Shown: in pieces, positions 49,532-58,322 of the stretch
Layout of the letters: the number at the start of each line of letters is the position of its first letter
How positions within the stretch are numbered: position 1 is the first letter of the stretch
DNA from: Desulfobaculum sp044987625
GTDB lineage: Bacteria; Desulfobacterota; Desulfovibrionia; Desulfovibrionales; Desulfovibrionaceae
Assembly: GCF_044987625.1 (NCBI RefSeq)
Contig: NZ_JBJDSB010000002.1
Span: 496,001 to 560,000 of the forward strand
Reading direction: 5' to 3'
DNA length: 64,000 nucleotides
The notes under the pieces: generated by a model
What the model was told of the DNA's origin: nothing
What the model saw: only the letters and a program-made list of their open reading frames with translations
The model's database searches: none
Program-made: the position numbers and the translations under genes

Positions 49532-51096
49532 CATTCAAGATTGCGGCTCTTCTCAATAAGTCAGAGCGCGAAGGCCCCACCATGGACGCCATCCGCGCCC
49601 GCCTTGCCGAGTGCGCGCCGGACTGCGAACTGAAGACCTTCGTCGCCACGGACCCGGAATTTACGCATCAGGTGATGCGCTATCGCCCGCAGGTGCTGTT
49701 GTCCTATCCCTACACCGCGCGGACCTGTTCGGTGCGGTCCTATCTGTTTAAGCATATTTTGGGGTGCTTCAACGTGTGCCTGCGTACGGAAGGGCAGTTG
49801 GACTACCGCCACGGCAACAAGAACACATGGCTGGTGGGGCTGGAGCCATACGGGCCGGACTTTGTGGACTATGAGCTGTTCTGGAGCCGCCGCATTGCGC
49901 AGATGACCGGGGAGGAGCTGGTGCGTTGCGGCAAGCTGTCGTCCCCGGAGCGCATCCGCGTCTTTGGCTATCCGCCCTATGAGGTCTATTTCCGCCCTTG
50001 GGACGACGCCGAGGACACCATGCCCGCGGCCTACCGCGAGCGCATGGACGCGACCCCGCGCGAGCGGGTGGTGACCTTCATTACCAACTTTTGCTTTGCG
50101 GACTATTCGGCGGAGGACATTGTCCGCGCGGGGGATTTGGTGGACGCATCGGCCCCGGATGCGCAGCAGGAGGTGGTGGCGGGCATTAACGGCGCGCGGC
50201 GGTGCGCGGTGTTCCGCCAGAAGTGGATAGACAACATCCTGCGCACGGCCTACCGCAACCCGGACGCTCTGGTGGTGGTCAAAAGCCACCCCGTGGAGCA
50301 CATCATCTTCGACCGCAAGCGCCACAATCCCTACAAGGAAGCCTTCTCGCGCCTGCCAAATATCCTCTACATCCGCGAGCCGGTGCGCATTGCGGACCTG
50401 CTGCGCCGCACGGGGCTGTTTTTCCACTACGGCTCCACCTGCCTTGCGGAAAGTTATCTGCTGGGCATCCCCTCGGTCTTCGTTACCAGCGAGGAACTCT
50501 ACGGCGAGGGGAAGAATCCCACCAATCCGAATTTCTACTTCCACGACTCGGGCTGGGAGTCGTCCGTGCGTGCGGACATTGACGGTGTCTCCGCCCTTGT
50601 GGCCCGGCACCTGCGCGAGCCGCTGACCTTTACCATGCGCCCGCATATGCGCCGCGTTCTCTTGGATGTCTTTAATATCGACGCCGAGCATTTGCGCGGG
50701 GCCAAAGCCTATGAGCCGTCGCTGGAGATTGCCCGTTTCCTTGCCGGGTTGGCGCAGGATGCGCCGCAGGCGCTACGAGGCGATGACCCCTATGTGCTGA
50801 ATGCCTTGGACAAGGGCGGGTTGTCCCTGCTGGACGCCATAATTGCTTCTGGCGTGGCGGCTCTGCAGGCCGGGAACCATGGCGCGGCGCTGCGGGAATT
50901 GAACGAGGCGCACGCGCTCTCGCGCCGGCTGGATGTGGACCTGCGCGACCTTGACCACCTGCGCGTTATCTGCATGAGCCATTTGGGCATGGTCCAGCAG
51001 GCGCAGCGCATCGTAGACGCTATGGAAGACTCGGCGGAGGGCAAGCGCCTGTCCGCGCGCATTGCCATGCCACCATCACAAGGAGGACCGTCATGA
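49528..51096 (+). CDS. Surface carbohydrate biosynthesis protein (GT-B-like) with TPR tail
   Basis: The 522-residue protein resembles surface-carbohydrate-biosynthesis proteins of a GT-B or CDP-glycerol-transferase-like fold. Visible parts are PQVLLSYPYTARTCSVRSYLFK, VKSHPVEHIIFDRK and HYGSTCLAESYLLGIPSVF, the last being the usual C-terminal nucleotide-side loop. The last ~90 residues are helical TPR-like repeats (GNHGAALRELNEAHALSRRL). ATGA overlaps join it to both radical SAM neighbours. Confidence 0.72.
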   Translation: MTFKIAALLNKSEREGPTMDAIRARLAECAPDCELKTFVATDPEFTHQVMRYRPQVLLSYPYTARTCSVRSYLFKHILGCFNVCLRTEGQLDYRHGNKNTWLVGLEPYGPDFVDYELFWSRRIAQMTGEELVRCGKLSSPERIRVFGYPPYEVYFRPWDDAEDTMPAAYRERMDATPRERVVTFITNFCFADYSAEDIVRAGDLVDASAPDAQQEVVAGINGARRCAVFRQKWIDNILRTAYRNPDALVVVKSHPVEHIIFDRKRHNPYKEAFSRLPNILYIREPVRIADLLRRTGLFFHYGSTCLAESYLLGIPSVFVTSEELYGEGKNPTNPNFYFHDSGWESSVRADIDGVSALVARHLREPLTFTMRPHMRRVLLDVFNIDAEHLRGAKAYEPSLEIARFLAGLAQDAPQALRGDDPYVLNALDKGGLSLLDAIIASGVAALQAGNHGAALRELNEAHALSRRLDVDLRDLDHLRVICMSHLGMVQQAQRIVDAMEDSAEGKRLSARIAMPPSQGGPS

Positions 51097-52151
51097 CCCA
51101 CCTTGCCTACAGCCACCTTGAGCCGACCGACCAGGTGCGCCTGATTGCCTATAAGGATTTGGACGCCGTGTTCCGGCGGCATTTTGGCGAGGCATACGAC
51201 GCCTACCGCCACGCTTGGTACGCCGCGCAGGATGGCGACCGCATCCCTGAGTTTCCCCTCAGCCTCGACTTTGAGACCAACAACTTTTGCAACCTGCGCT
51301 GCCGCATGTGCCTGTTTTCCACCAATCTGCACCCGGACGCCAAGCGCCAGAAGGGCTTTTTGGGCATAGACCTGTTCCGCAAGCTGGTGGACGAGGGCGC
51401 AGAACACGGCCTGCCTGCCATGACCTTTGGCTTTGAGAGCGAGTCCCTGCTCAACCCGGCCCTTGCGGATATGGTGGCCTATGCCCGCAGGCGCGGGGTG
51501 ATGGACATCCGCGTTGGCACTAACGGCATGCTGCTGGATGCGGAGATGTCCAAGCGGCTTATTGGGGCCGGGCTGACGCGGCTGGAGGTCTCCGTGGATG
51601 CCGTGAGTCCGGGCACGTATGCCGAGGTGCGTCGCGGCGGCAACTACCACCGCCTGATGCGCAATATTTTCACCTTCCTTGAGGAGCGCGACAAGGTCGG
51701 CTCGGATTTCCCCCTGTTGCGGGTGAGCTTTTTGAAGCTGGACGCCAACCGCGATGAGCTTCCGGACTTTATCAACTACTGGCGTTACGTGGCGGACTAT
51801 TTTTCCATCCAGAACTTGCTGGACTACGAAATCATGGAAGAGCGCCACGGCATGAGCGTGCCGCCCGCCGAGGCCCCGCAGGACTTCCGCTGTGCCAAAA
51901 TCAATCAGCGCATGTACGTACGCTACAACGGGCAAGCCCTGCCGTGCGGCTACGTCTTTGGCTGGGACGGCCTGCGCCTTGGCGACCTGACGGCCATGAG
52001 CGCGCACGATGCGTGGAACTCCCCGAAATTCCGCGACCTGCGCCGTATGCATATGCGCCGCAGGTACATGGACAACCCCTACTGCCTGCGCTGCGTGTCG
52101 CATACCACCACGGGCGGGCTGGAAGTGGAACGGGAGCTGGAGGGCACCTGA
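51093..52151 (+). CDS. Radical SAM/SPASM domain protein (second copy)
   Basis: This is a 352-residue radical SAM enzyme with the cluster motif CNLRCRMC (Cys66, Cys70, Cys73). A C-terminal SPASM-type region follows, with GQALPCGYVFG and NPYCLRCVS. The N-terminal 55 residues form a helical extension. It overlaps the surface-carbohydrate gene by ATGA and the following SGNH gene by TGATG. It is not a close copy of the first radical SAM protein. Confidence 0.9.
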   Translation: MTHLAYSHLEPTDQVRLIAYKDLDAVFRRHFGEAYDAYRHAWYAAQDGDRIPEFPLSLDFETNNFCNLRCRMCLFSTNLHPDAKRQKGFLGIDLFRKLVDEGAEHGLPAMTFGFESESLLNPALADMVAYARRRGVMDIRVGTNGMLLDAEMSKRLIGAGLTRLEVSVDAVSPGTYAEVRRGGNYHRLMRNIFTFLEERDKVGSDFPLLRVSFLKLDANRDELPDFINYWRYVADYFSIQNLLDYEIMEERHGMSVPPAEAPQDFRCAKINQRMYVRYNGQALPCGYVFGWDGLRLGDLTAMSAHDAWNSPKFRDLRRMHMRRRYMDNPYCLRCVSHTTTGGLEVERELEGT

Positions 52152-54136
52152 TGATTCAGCCATACCGGATATGGTTCATTGGCGACTCGTCAGCCTCGGG
52201 CATTGGCCTTGGGCGCGAGGTCTTCCCCCGTCGCGTGGCCACGCTGGCCGCCGAAGGGGGGCATGGACCGGTGCGGGCTGTGAATTGTGCGGTGCCGGGC
52301 TTTACCAGTACGGACGCCGCCGCGTTGGTGCGCGACATTGCCGGAACGGGCGGGCTTGGCGCGGGGAGTGCTGTTGTTTTGTACCTTGGCAACAACGAGC
52401 AGGCGGCCTCGCGCTACAAGGGGCGCTATAGCGGGCTGACGCGCTGGCGGCGGGCGCTCAAGTCCTTGATGCCAGAAACGAACGGTGGCGGCGTGGTGCG
52501 CTGGGGGCGCGGCGGCCTGCACTTTGAGCCGGACCCGGCGGAAGCGGCCACGGCCAACACCGTGGAGGATTTTTTGTTCAACATGCGGCAGGTGCTGAAG
52601 GTGGTGCATCTTGCCGGAGGGCGCGCCGTCGTTGTTGTCCCTAGCGCCAACAAGCGCTTTCCCCACGGGGTGGGCCTGCCCAATGCCCCGTGGTTCAAGG
52701 CCGCGCACAGCACGGACCGCATATCGGACTTTATCCGCCAGTGGTACGACCCGGACGGCGGCGTTGTGGGCGGGCTGTATCGGGGGATTCTTGCCCTTGA
52801 GAAAGGACGCTATGGGTTGGCGCAGGAGTTTTGCGTGGAGGCGGCAAGGGCGGACGCGCCTGCCGTGCGCGCGGCGGCGGCAAACAACGCGGCAGTGGCC
52901 CTTGCCGGGCTTGGCCGCGTGGATGAAGCCCGGCGCACCCTGGAGCGCGCGGCGGTGGAGCATCCTCTCTACGCGCCCATTTATCTGGACAACGTGGCGC
53001 GCATTCTGCGCGTGCAGGGGCGGGATGGCGGCGCGGATGAGGCAGACCGGGCGGCCTTTCATGCGGATACGTCGCTGTACCGCGTCAAGGACGAGGGGCG
53101 CGAGGCACTGAAGTTGGCCGCACAGGAGAGCGGGGCGGCCATCGTGGATGTGGACGCGTTGGCTGGCGGCGGGGGCTTTGTGGACTATTGCCACCCCACG
53201 CCGGACCTGCACGGTCGCATTGCCGGCGCCGTTATGGAGGCGCTTTGCGACGACCTGCCACGGGCGGGCGGAGAGTGCGGGTATGAACGTTGGCTGGTCA
53301 GCCCGGACGCCTTTTCCGGGCGGTGCGGCTCCCTGCTGGACTACTACCAGATTGACCGGGGCGAGGCCGACCCCGAGGGCGTGTTCTGCACCTTTATGGA
53401 GACCTCGCGCGTGGACGTGCCGGAGGAGGACTTCTTGGCCGAGGCCATTATCGGCTTTACCCGCAGCGCCTTGGAGCATCCGCTGTTCGGGTTTGGCGAG
53501 GACCTTATGGCCATGCCGCCGCAGTATTGGTTCGAGATGTTGAGCTTTCCGGAGTTTCACACCTATCGCATCCTTGCCGTGTATTTGGACATGTTGGAGC
53601 GCGCAGGAGAGGGCGGCATGCTTGCAGAGTATCCGGGCTTTGACTTTTCTGCCGCGGCCTACCGGGACCTTGTGCTCATGAAGCGCAAGCGGCCGCTTCA
53701 GCGCCCGGTGTCCACCTCGCCGGCGTATGCGGCGCGGCTGGTGCAGAGTCTGCGCCGCTACCTGCGCGACAGGGCGCGGTTCGCCATTGACCCGGAGGCC
53801 CGCCGGCGCACCGTTATCTACTGGTACACGCGGGAATCGTTCCGCTACGGCACGCAGTCGCGCACTAGCATGCTGTTTGATGTGTGGAGCTATGAGCGCG
53901 CCATGGAGGCGCTTCTCGCCGCGTGCGCCATCTGGCGCGCGGCGGACGAGGGGGCGTTGTTTGAGGCCGGACGGCGGCAGGCGCGGCTGCTGGCGGAGCA
54001 TGTGATCGGGCTGGTGGCCGCACTGGACGAGGGCACCCCGGCGCGGGATGTGGACGCCGTGTCCGCGCGGTTTTTGGCGGAGTTCGACGTTGGCCTTGGT
54101 CAACTGGTCTGCACGGCAAAGCGGGAGGCCTCATGA
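52151..54136 (+). CDS. SGNH/GDSL-type hydrolase with TPR-like middle and long C-terminal domain
   Basis: The 661-residue protein has GDSS (11-14) for the block-I serine, LYLGNNEQA, and YCHPTPDLHGR with the C-terminal Asp-x-x-His equivalent (about residues 333-345). Between them lie TPR-like helices (GLYRGILALEKGRYGLAQEF). The second half is a helical domain of about 300 residues with YWYTRESFRYG and no clear family. SGNH enzymes add or remove acetyl groups on glycans. The open frame begins 207 bases earlier, but the ATG at 52151 overlaps the previous stop. Confidence 0.78.
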   Translation: MIQPYRIWFIGDSSASGIGLGREVFPRRVATLAAEGGHGPVRAVNCAVPGFTSTDAAALVRDIAGTGGLGAGSAVVLYLGNNEQAASRYKGRYSGLTRWRRALKSLMPETNGGGVVRWGRGGLHFEPDPAEAATANTVEDFLFNMRQVLKVVHLAGGRAVVVVPSANKRFPHGVGLPNAPWFKAAHSTDRISDFIRQWYDPDGGVVGGLYRGILALEKGRYGLAQEFCVEAARADAPAVRAAAANNAAVALAGLGRVDEARRTLERAAVEHPLYAPIYLDNVARILRVQGRDGGADEADRAAFHADTSLYRVKDEGREALKLAAQESGAAIVDVDALAGGGGFVDYCHPTPDLHGRIAGAVMEALCDDLPRAGGECGYERWLVSPDAFSGRCGSLLDYYQIDRGEADPEGVFCTFMETSRVDVPEEDFLAEAIIGFTRSALEHPLFGFGEDLMAMPPQYWFEMLSFPEFHTYRILAVYLDMLERAGEGGMLAEYPGFDFSAAAYRDLVLMKRKRPLQRPVSTSPAYAARLVQSLRRYLRDRARFAIDPEARRRTVIYWYTRESFRYGTQSRTSMLFDVWSYERAMEALLAACAIWRAADEGALFEAGRRQARLLAEHVIGLVAALDEGTPARDVDAVSARFLAEFDVGLGQLVCTAKREAS

Positions 54137-55272
54137 GCGTTCTTACCGGCCTCTTGTGGGCTTGCGGCGGCCTTGCGGGCGCGGAGGTTGCCGCGCGCGT
54201 CTGCTGGCGCACTCTTGTTCCGCGCCGCAAGCGTCTGTTCCTTGATTATCTGCTGACGGGCAAGGCGGCGCTCGCGTCCGCGCAGGACGTGGAGCTGTCG
54301 CGCCCTTCGCTCATGCGGTACCGGGGGCATCCGTTTACGGCGTTTGAGCCGGACCCGGACTTTGTGACGCCAGAGGGGCGGCGCTTGCACAATTCCAGTT
54401 CCTTCCGCGACGCGCACGAGTTTACGCCGGAGTATGTGGAGTCCTTTGACCTGCGCGTGTACCTCGCTGGCGGGAGCACCGTCTACGATACCTGTGTGGA
54501 TGACGACACAGACACCTTTGCCGTGCTGCTGGAGGAGGAATTGGCCGCGCTGACGGGCCTGCGGGTGAAGGTCTTCAACGCCGGGGTGGGCAATTTTACC
54601 ACCTTTCAATCCGCAGTGCGCCTTGCGGCGTGGGTGGATACTCTGCGTCCGCATGTGACGGTGGTGTATCAGGGCATCAACGACATTACGCCCTTTTTGT
54701 ATACGGACGCCGCGCCGGAGGGCATCCGTCCGGACTATGCGCATTCCCTGCGGCCCCTGTGCACGGCGGAGGTGCGCGCCCGCCTGCCCCGGTGCGCGCG
54801 GTGGTCGCATTTGGCGCGCCTTGCCGCGTCGTTGGCGGTACCGGCGGAGGAGTTCAATATCCGCTTCCACACCCTTGGCGGCGGGCACAAGGTGCACCAC
54901 ATCGGCGGGGATACGGACTTTGCCGTGCGCCACATCGCCCGGCGCATCGATTATGACATCATCCGCAGCCATTTTGAGAACATCATCGCCCTGACGCGTT
55001 TTCGGCGCATCCCCACGGTGCTGATGACCGAGCGCCTTGCCGAAGGGGACGACTGGTATCGCCCGTTCCTTACGCGCATCAACGCCATTGTTCGGGAGCT
55101 GGAGCGCCACGAGGGGTGCTCCGTCCTCGACTTTGACCGCGACTTTCCAAACGATCCGGAATTCTTCGCCGACGCCATGCACTTTTCCAAAAGCGGGAAC
55201 GCCTGCCGCGCGCGGTATGTGGGCAGGCATCTCGCGGAAACACTCGGCTACCTCAAGGAGGCCGCATCATGA
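54133..55272 (+). CDS. Membrane-anchored SGNH/GDSL hydrolase
   Basis: The 379-residue protein has a short N-terminal hydrophobic helix (residues 2-20) followed by RRKR. Its SGNH core has LAGGSTVYD (catalytic Ser115), FNAGVGNFTT, YQGINDIT and DAMHFSKSG, with all four blocks present. It is a probable envelope-facing or cytosolic membrane-bound esterase or O-acetyl transferase for glycan. The gene begins in ATGA with the previous SGNH gene and ends in ATGA with a 30-codon gene. Confidence 0.88.
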   Translation: MSVLTGLLWACGGLAGAEVAARVCWRTLVPRRKRLFLDYLLTGKAALASAQDVELSRPSLMRYRGHPFTAFEPDPDFVTPEGRRLHNSSSFRDAHEFTPEYVESFDLRVYLAGGSTVYDTCVDDDTDTFAVLLEEELAALTGLRVKVFNAGVGNFTTFQSAVRLAAWVDTLRPHVTVVYQGINDITPFLYTDAAPEGIRPDYAHSLRPLCTAEVRARLPRCARWSHLARLAASLAVPAEEFNIRFHTLGGGHKVHHIGGDTDFAVRHIARRIDYDIIRSHFENIIALTRFRRIPTVLMTERLAEGDDWYRPFLTRINAIVRELERHEGCSVLDFDRDFPNDPEFFADAMHFSKSGNACRARYVGRHLAETLGYLKEAAS

Positions 55273-55361
55273 AGAAACTGTGGACCATTCTCCGGCGCGT
55301 CGTGAATGCCGTGTTCCGGCGCAAGCGGCCCAAAGACGGCGACATCTACCCCCTGTACTGA
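55269..55361 (+). CDS. Tiny basic peptide gene (30 codons)
   Basis: This is a 30-residue frame between the SGNH gene and the DUF4910 gene. It begins ATGA inside the previous stop, has GGAGG seven bases upstream, and ends one base before the next ATG. The product starts MKKLWTILRRVVNAVF, an amphipathic basic helix, followed by RRKRPKDGDIYPLY with two C-terminal tyrosines and net strong positive charge. No signal peptide or known family is apparent. The strong ribosome binding site and exact fit between neighbours argue that it is translated. It could be a membrane-associated peptide or a substrate for the cluster's radical SAM enzymes. Confidence 0.6.
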   Translation: MKKLWTILRRVVNAVFRRKRPKDGDIYPLY

Positions 55362-55362
55362 C

Positions 55363-56700
55363 ATGGTGGACCTTGACCGTTTCCGTCAGGCGCTGGAGCT
55401 GAACATCGGCGTGTGCCAGCCGGACAATGCGCGGCTGTTGAGTCTGCTGTCGCAGATTGTCCCCTTGCGCATCTCGCGCTTTGCCAGTGGGCTGGAGCAC
55501 AACGGCTGGGTGGTGCCCCGGCAGTGGAGCGTGGACGTGGCCGAAATACGCTGCGGTGGCCGCCTGCTGTTTGACGGCAGGGCGCATCCGCTGGCCGTGG
55601 CGGGCTACTCCTCGTCCTTTTGCGGCACGCTGTCCCGGCGTGAGTTGGACGCGCACGTCTTCTGCCGCAAGGACGTGCCGGACGCCTACGCCTTCCACTC
55701 CATGTACAACTACCGCCCATGGCAGGAGCACTGGGGATTTTGCGTGCCATGGACGGAGTACAGCGGCTGGCCCGAGGATGGCCAGTACGAGGTGCGCCTT
55801 GAGACGTCCTTTACCGACGGCGACATGCTGGTGGGGGACCTGCACCTCGCCGGGGAGCGGCCGGATACCGTGGTCTTCAACGCCCACACCTGCCATCCCT
55901 GTCAGGCCAATGATGACCTTGCGGGCGTGTTTGTGCTGTTGGAGCTGTTCTCCCGCCTGCGGGAGCGCTCCACGCGGTGGTCCTATCGTTTGGTGCTAGC
56001 GCCGGAGCACCTTGGCACGGTGTTCTATACAGCGACCTTGCCGCAAGAGGAGCTGGAGCTTATCCGCCTTGGCGTCTTTGCCGAGATGCTCGGCAGCAGC
56101 GGTCCCCTCGCGCTCCAGCGCAGTTTTTATGGCGACAGCCTTGTGGACCGTGTGGCGGCGCACATTCTGGCGGAAGTGGAGCCGGGGTTCACGGACGGCG
56201 CGTTCCGCACCATCGTCGGCAACGACGAAACCGTGTGGGAGGCTCCGGGCATTGAGGTGCCCATGATTTCCCTCTCCCGCTGGCCGTACCCCGAGTACCA
56301 CACCAGCCACGACGACATGCGCATCATGCACCCCGGCAAGCTGGAGCAGGCCGTGGAGGTGCTGGAGGCCATGGTGGACGTGCTGGAGACCGACAGCGTG
56401 GTGCACCGGCGGTTCAACGGCCTGGTGGCGCTCTCCAACCCCCGCTATGACCTGTATGTGGAGCGCCCGGACCCCGTGGTGGAAAAGAACCTGACCGAGC
56501 GCGACATCCGCTTTGGGCAGATGCAGGACCGGCTCCCCCGCGCCTTTGACGGGGCACGCACCGTGTTCGACATCGCCGAGGCCTTTGGCGTCAGCTACAC
56601 GCGCCTGCGCGAGTATCTGCAGCGCTTTGAGGACAAGGACCTTGTGGCCCTGACCCCGCCGGAGCATCTGCACCGGCGGCCACGGCCCCTTGGGCCATAG
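55363..56700 (+). CDS. DUF4910 peptidase-like protein with winged-helix C-terminus
   Basis: The 445-residue protein belongs to the DUF4910/M28-like aminopeptidase-fold family. It shows FNAHTCHPCQANDDLAGV, LAPEHLGT and YHTSHDDMRIM, which supply the His/Asp/Glu metal ligands. The last ~60 residues form a winged-helix-like segment (FDIAEAFGVSYTRLREYLQ). Such proteins are found in surface polysaccharide and secondary metabolite loci. Their substrate is not known, and both peptidase and amidohydrolase functions are possible. The start ATG at 55363 follows the tiny gene by one base. Confidence 0.82.
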   Translation: MVDLDRFRQALELNIGVCQPDNARLLSLLSQIVPLRISRFASGLEHNGWVVPRQWSVDVAEIRCGGRLLFDGRAHPLAVAGYSSSFCGTLSRRELDAHVFCRKDVPDAYAFHSMYNYRPWQEHWGFCVPWTEYSGWPEDGQYEVRLETSFTDGDMLVGDLHLAGERPDTVVFNAHTCHPCQANDDLAGVFVLLELFSRLRERSTRWSYRLVLAPEHLGTVFYTATLPQEELELIRLGVFAEMLGSSGPLALQRSFYGDSLVDRVAAHILAEVEPGFTDGAFRTIVGNDETVWEAPGIEVPMISLSRWPYPEYHTSHDDMRIMHPGKLEQAVEVLEAMVDVLETDSVVHRRFNGLVALSNPRYDLYVERPDPVVEKNLTERDIRFGQMQDRLPRAFDGARTVFDIAEAFGVSYTRLREYLQRFEDKDLVALTPPEHLHRRPRPLGP

Positions 56701-56712
56701 CCGGAGGAATCC

Positions 56713-57627
56713 ATGACGCACCGAACAGCCGAGGACGCCGTCCGGGCCTGCTACAGCACGTGGAGTACGTCCTACTACGATGATTACTACGGCGAGGGCG
56801 CGGCCTATCCGCCCGTGCACCGGGACCTGCTCCGGCGCATCCTTGCCCCGCGCAAGGGCGGGACGCTCCTTGATGCGGGCTGCGGTCCGGCGTCCTTTTT
56901 GCGGGATGTGACGGACCTTGGCTTTGACCTCTACGGCTTTGACCTCACGCCGGAGATGGTTACCGCGGCGCGGCAGGTGCTGGGCGAGCGCGGCGTTCCG
57001 GCGGAGCGCATATGGCAGGGCAGTGTGCTGGACGAGGCGGCCTACAGCGCGCCCGGCGGCTGGCCGCAGACCTTTGACGCGGCGGTGTGCGTTGGCGTGC
57101 TGCCGCATATCCCGGAGGGTGAAGAGGGTACGGTCTTCGCCAATCTGCGCGGGGCGGTGCGGCCGGGTGGGCTGGCCGTGGTGGAGGCGCGTAACGAACT
57201 GTTTTCGCTCTTCACCCTCAACCGCTACAGCCGGGACTTTTTCATGGACCGCCTCATTGACCGCGGCGGCGTGCTGTCCCGCGCGCCAGGTGAGGAGCGC
57301 GGCGCGCTGGAGGGCGCCCTTGACGGTCTGGAGGCCATGTTCCGTACGGACCTGCCCCCGGTGCGCCGGGGCGAGGATGGTCAGCCGGGCTATGATGAGG
57401 TGCTCTCGCGCACGCACAACCCGCTGGAGCTTGCGCCGCGTTTTGCGCGGGCGGGGTTCGCGGACGTGCGGGTGATGTTCTACCACTTTCACTGCCTGCC
57501 GCCCATGCTGGGCGAGGCCGTGCCGCAGGCTTTTCGCGCCGCCAGCCTTGCGCTGGAGGAGAACCCGGAGGACTGGCGCGGGCACTTTATGGCCTCGGCC
57601 TTCATGCTGGTGGGGAGGCGGGAATGA
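56713..57627 (+). CDS. SAM-dependent methyltransferase
   Basis: This is a 304-residue class I methyltransferase with the SAM loop LLDAGCGPASF (about 53-63). FDAAVCVGVLPHIPEGEEG and VRPGGLAVVEARNELF follow. The N-terminal AVRACYSTWSTSYYDDYYG is helical. It has GGAGG seven bases before the start and overlaps the next methyltransferase by ATGA. Substrate unknown: sugar, peptide or lipid. Confidence 0.88.
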   Translation: MTHRTAEDAVRACYSTWSTSYYDDYYGEGAAYPPVHRDLLRRILAPRKGGTLLDAGCGPASFLRDVTDLGFDLYGFDLTPEMVTAARQVLGERGVPAERIWQGSVLDEAAYSAPGGWPQTFDAAVCVGVLPHIPEGEEGTVFANLRGAVRPGGLAVVEARNELFSLFTLNRYSRDFFMDRLIDRGGVLSRAPGEERGALEGALDGLEAMFRTDLPPVRRGEDGQPGYDEVLSRTHNPLELAPRFARAGFADVRVMFYHFHCLPPMLGEAVPQAFRAASLALEENPEDWRGHFMASAFMLVGRRE

Positions 57628-58322
57628 TTCGCGCTGACGGCTGGGGCACGTACTGCATCTGGGAGCACAGCGCTGTGGTGAAGGACCTCTACAGCCGCCG
57701 CTGTCTGCTGCAGTCCGAGGAAATGACCTGCCACAAGCAGGCGGCCAGTCTGTTGGCCCGTGTGGCGCGCCCCGGCGAAAGCGTGCTGGATGTGGGGTGC
57801 GGGGCTGGATACTTCTACCACAGCATCGCGCGGCGCGGGCTGGACCTGCGCTATACCGGCATAGATGCCGCGCCGTCCCTTGTGCGGCTGGGGCAGAGCA
57901 TTCTGCCTGGGTACGGCCTGCCTACGCACGCGCTTCAGTGCCTGCGGCTGGAGGATGCCTGCGGCGAGGTGGACCATGTGGTGTGCCTGAACGTGCTGAC
58001 CAACATCGACAACTACCACCGCCCGCTGGAGCGGATGCTGGGCATGGCGCGGCGGTCGGTCATTCTGCGCGAGTCCGCGTGGGACAGGCCCGCCCGGTAC
58101 GAGTACGTGCGCGACGCCTACCTTGACCCCGGCGTGGACCTGAGTGTGCACGTCAATACCTATAACGCTCCGGAACTGATGGAGTTTATGCGCGTGCGCG
58201 GGTTCCACGTCTGTCAGGTGGTGGACGTGCGCACCGGCGGCGAACCGGAAGACGTCATCGGCTACCCTCATCATTGGACATTCTTTGTTGCCACACGTGA
58301 TGACACCGAGGAGGCGGCATGA
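57624..58322 (+). CDS. SAM-dependent methyltransferase
   Basis: This is a 232-residue class I methyltransferase with VLDVGCGAGYFY (about 53-64), GIDAAPSLVRLG and HVVCLNVLTNIDNYHRPL. Its N-terminal part, ADGWGTYCIWEHSAVVKDLY, is unusual. It overlaps the preceding methyltransferase and the following AsnB-like gene by ATGA on both sides. Confidence 0.88.
   Translation: MIRADGWGTYCIWEHSAVVKDLYSRRCLLQSEEMTCHKQAASLLARVARPGESVLDVGCGAGYFYHSIARRGLDLRYTGIDAAPSLVRLGQSILPGYGLPTHALQCLRLEDACGEVDHVVCLNVLTNIDNYHRPLERMLGMARRSVILRESAWDRPARYEYVRDAYLDPGVDLSVHVNTYNAPELMEFMRVRGFHVCQVVDVRTGGEPEDVIGYPHHWTFFVATRDDTEEAA

Noticed and set aside
52190..54103. 637-codon minus-strand frame
   Set aside because: Mirror of the SGNH-hydrolase gene with no motif.
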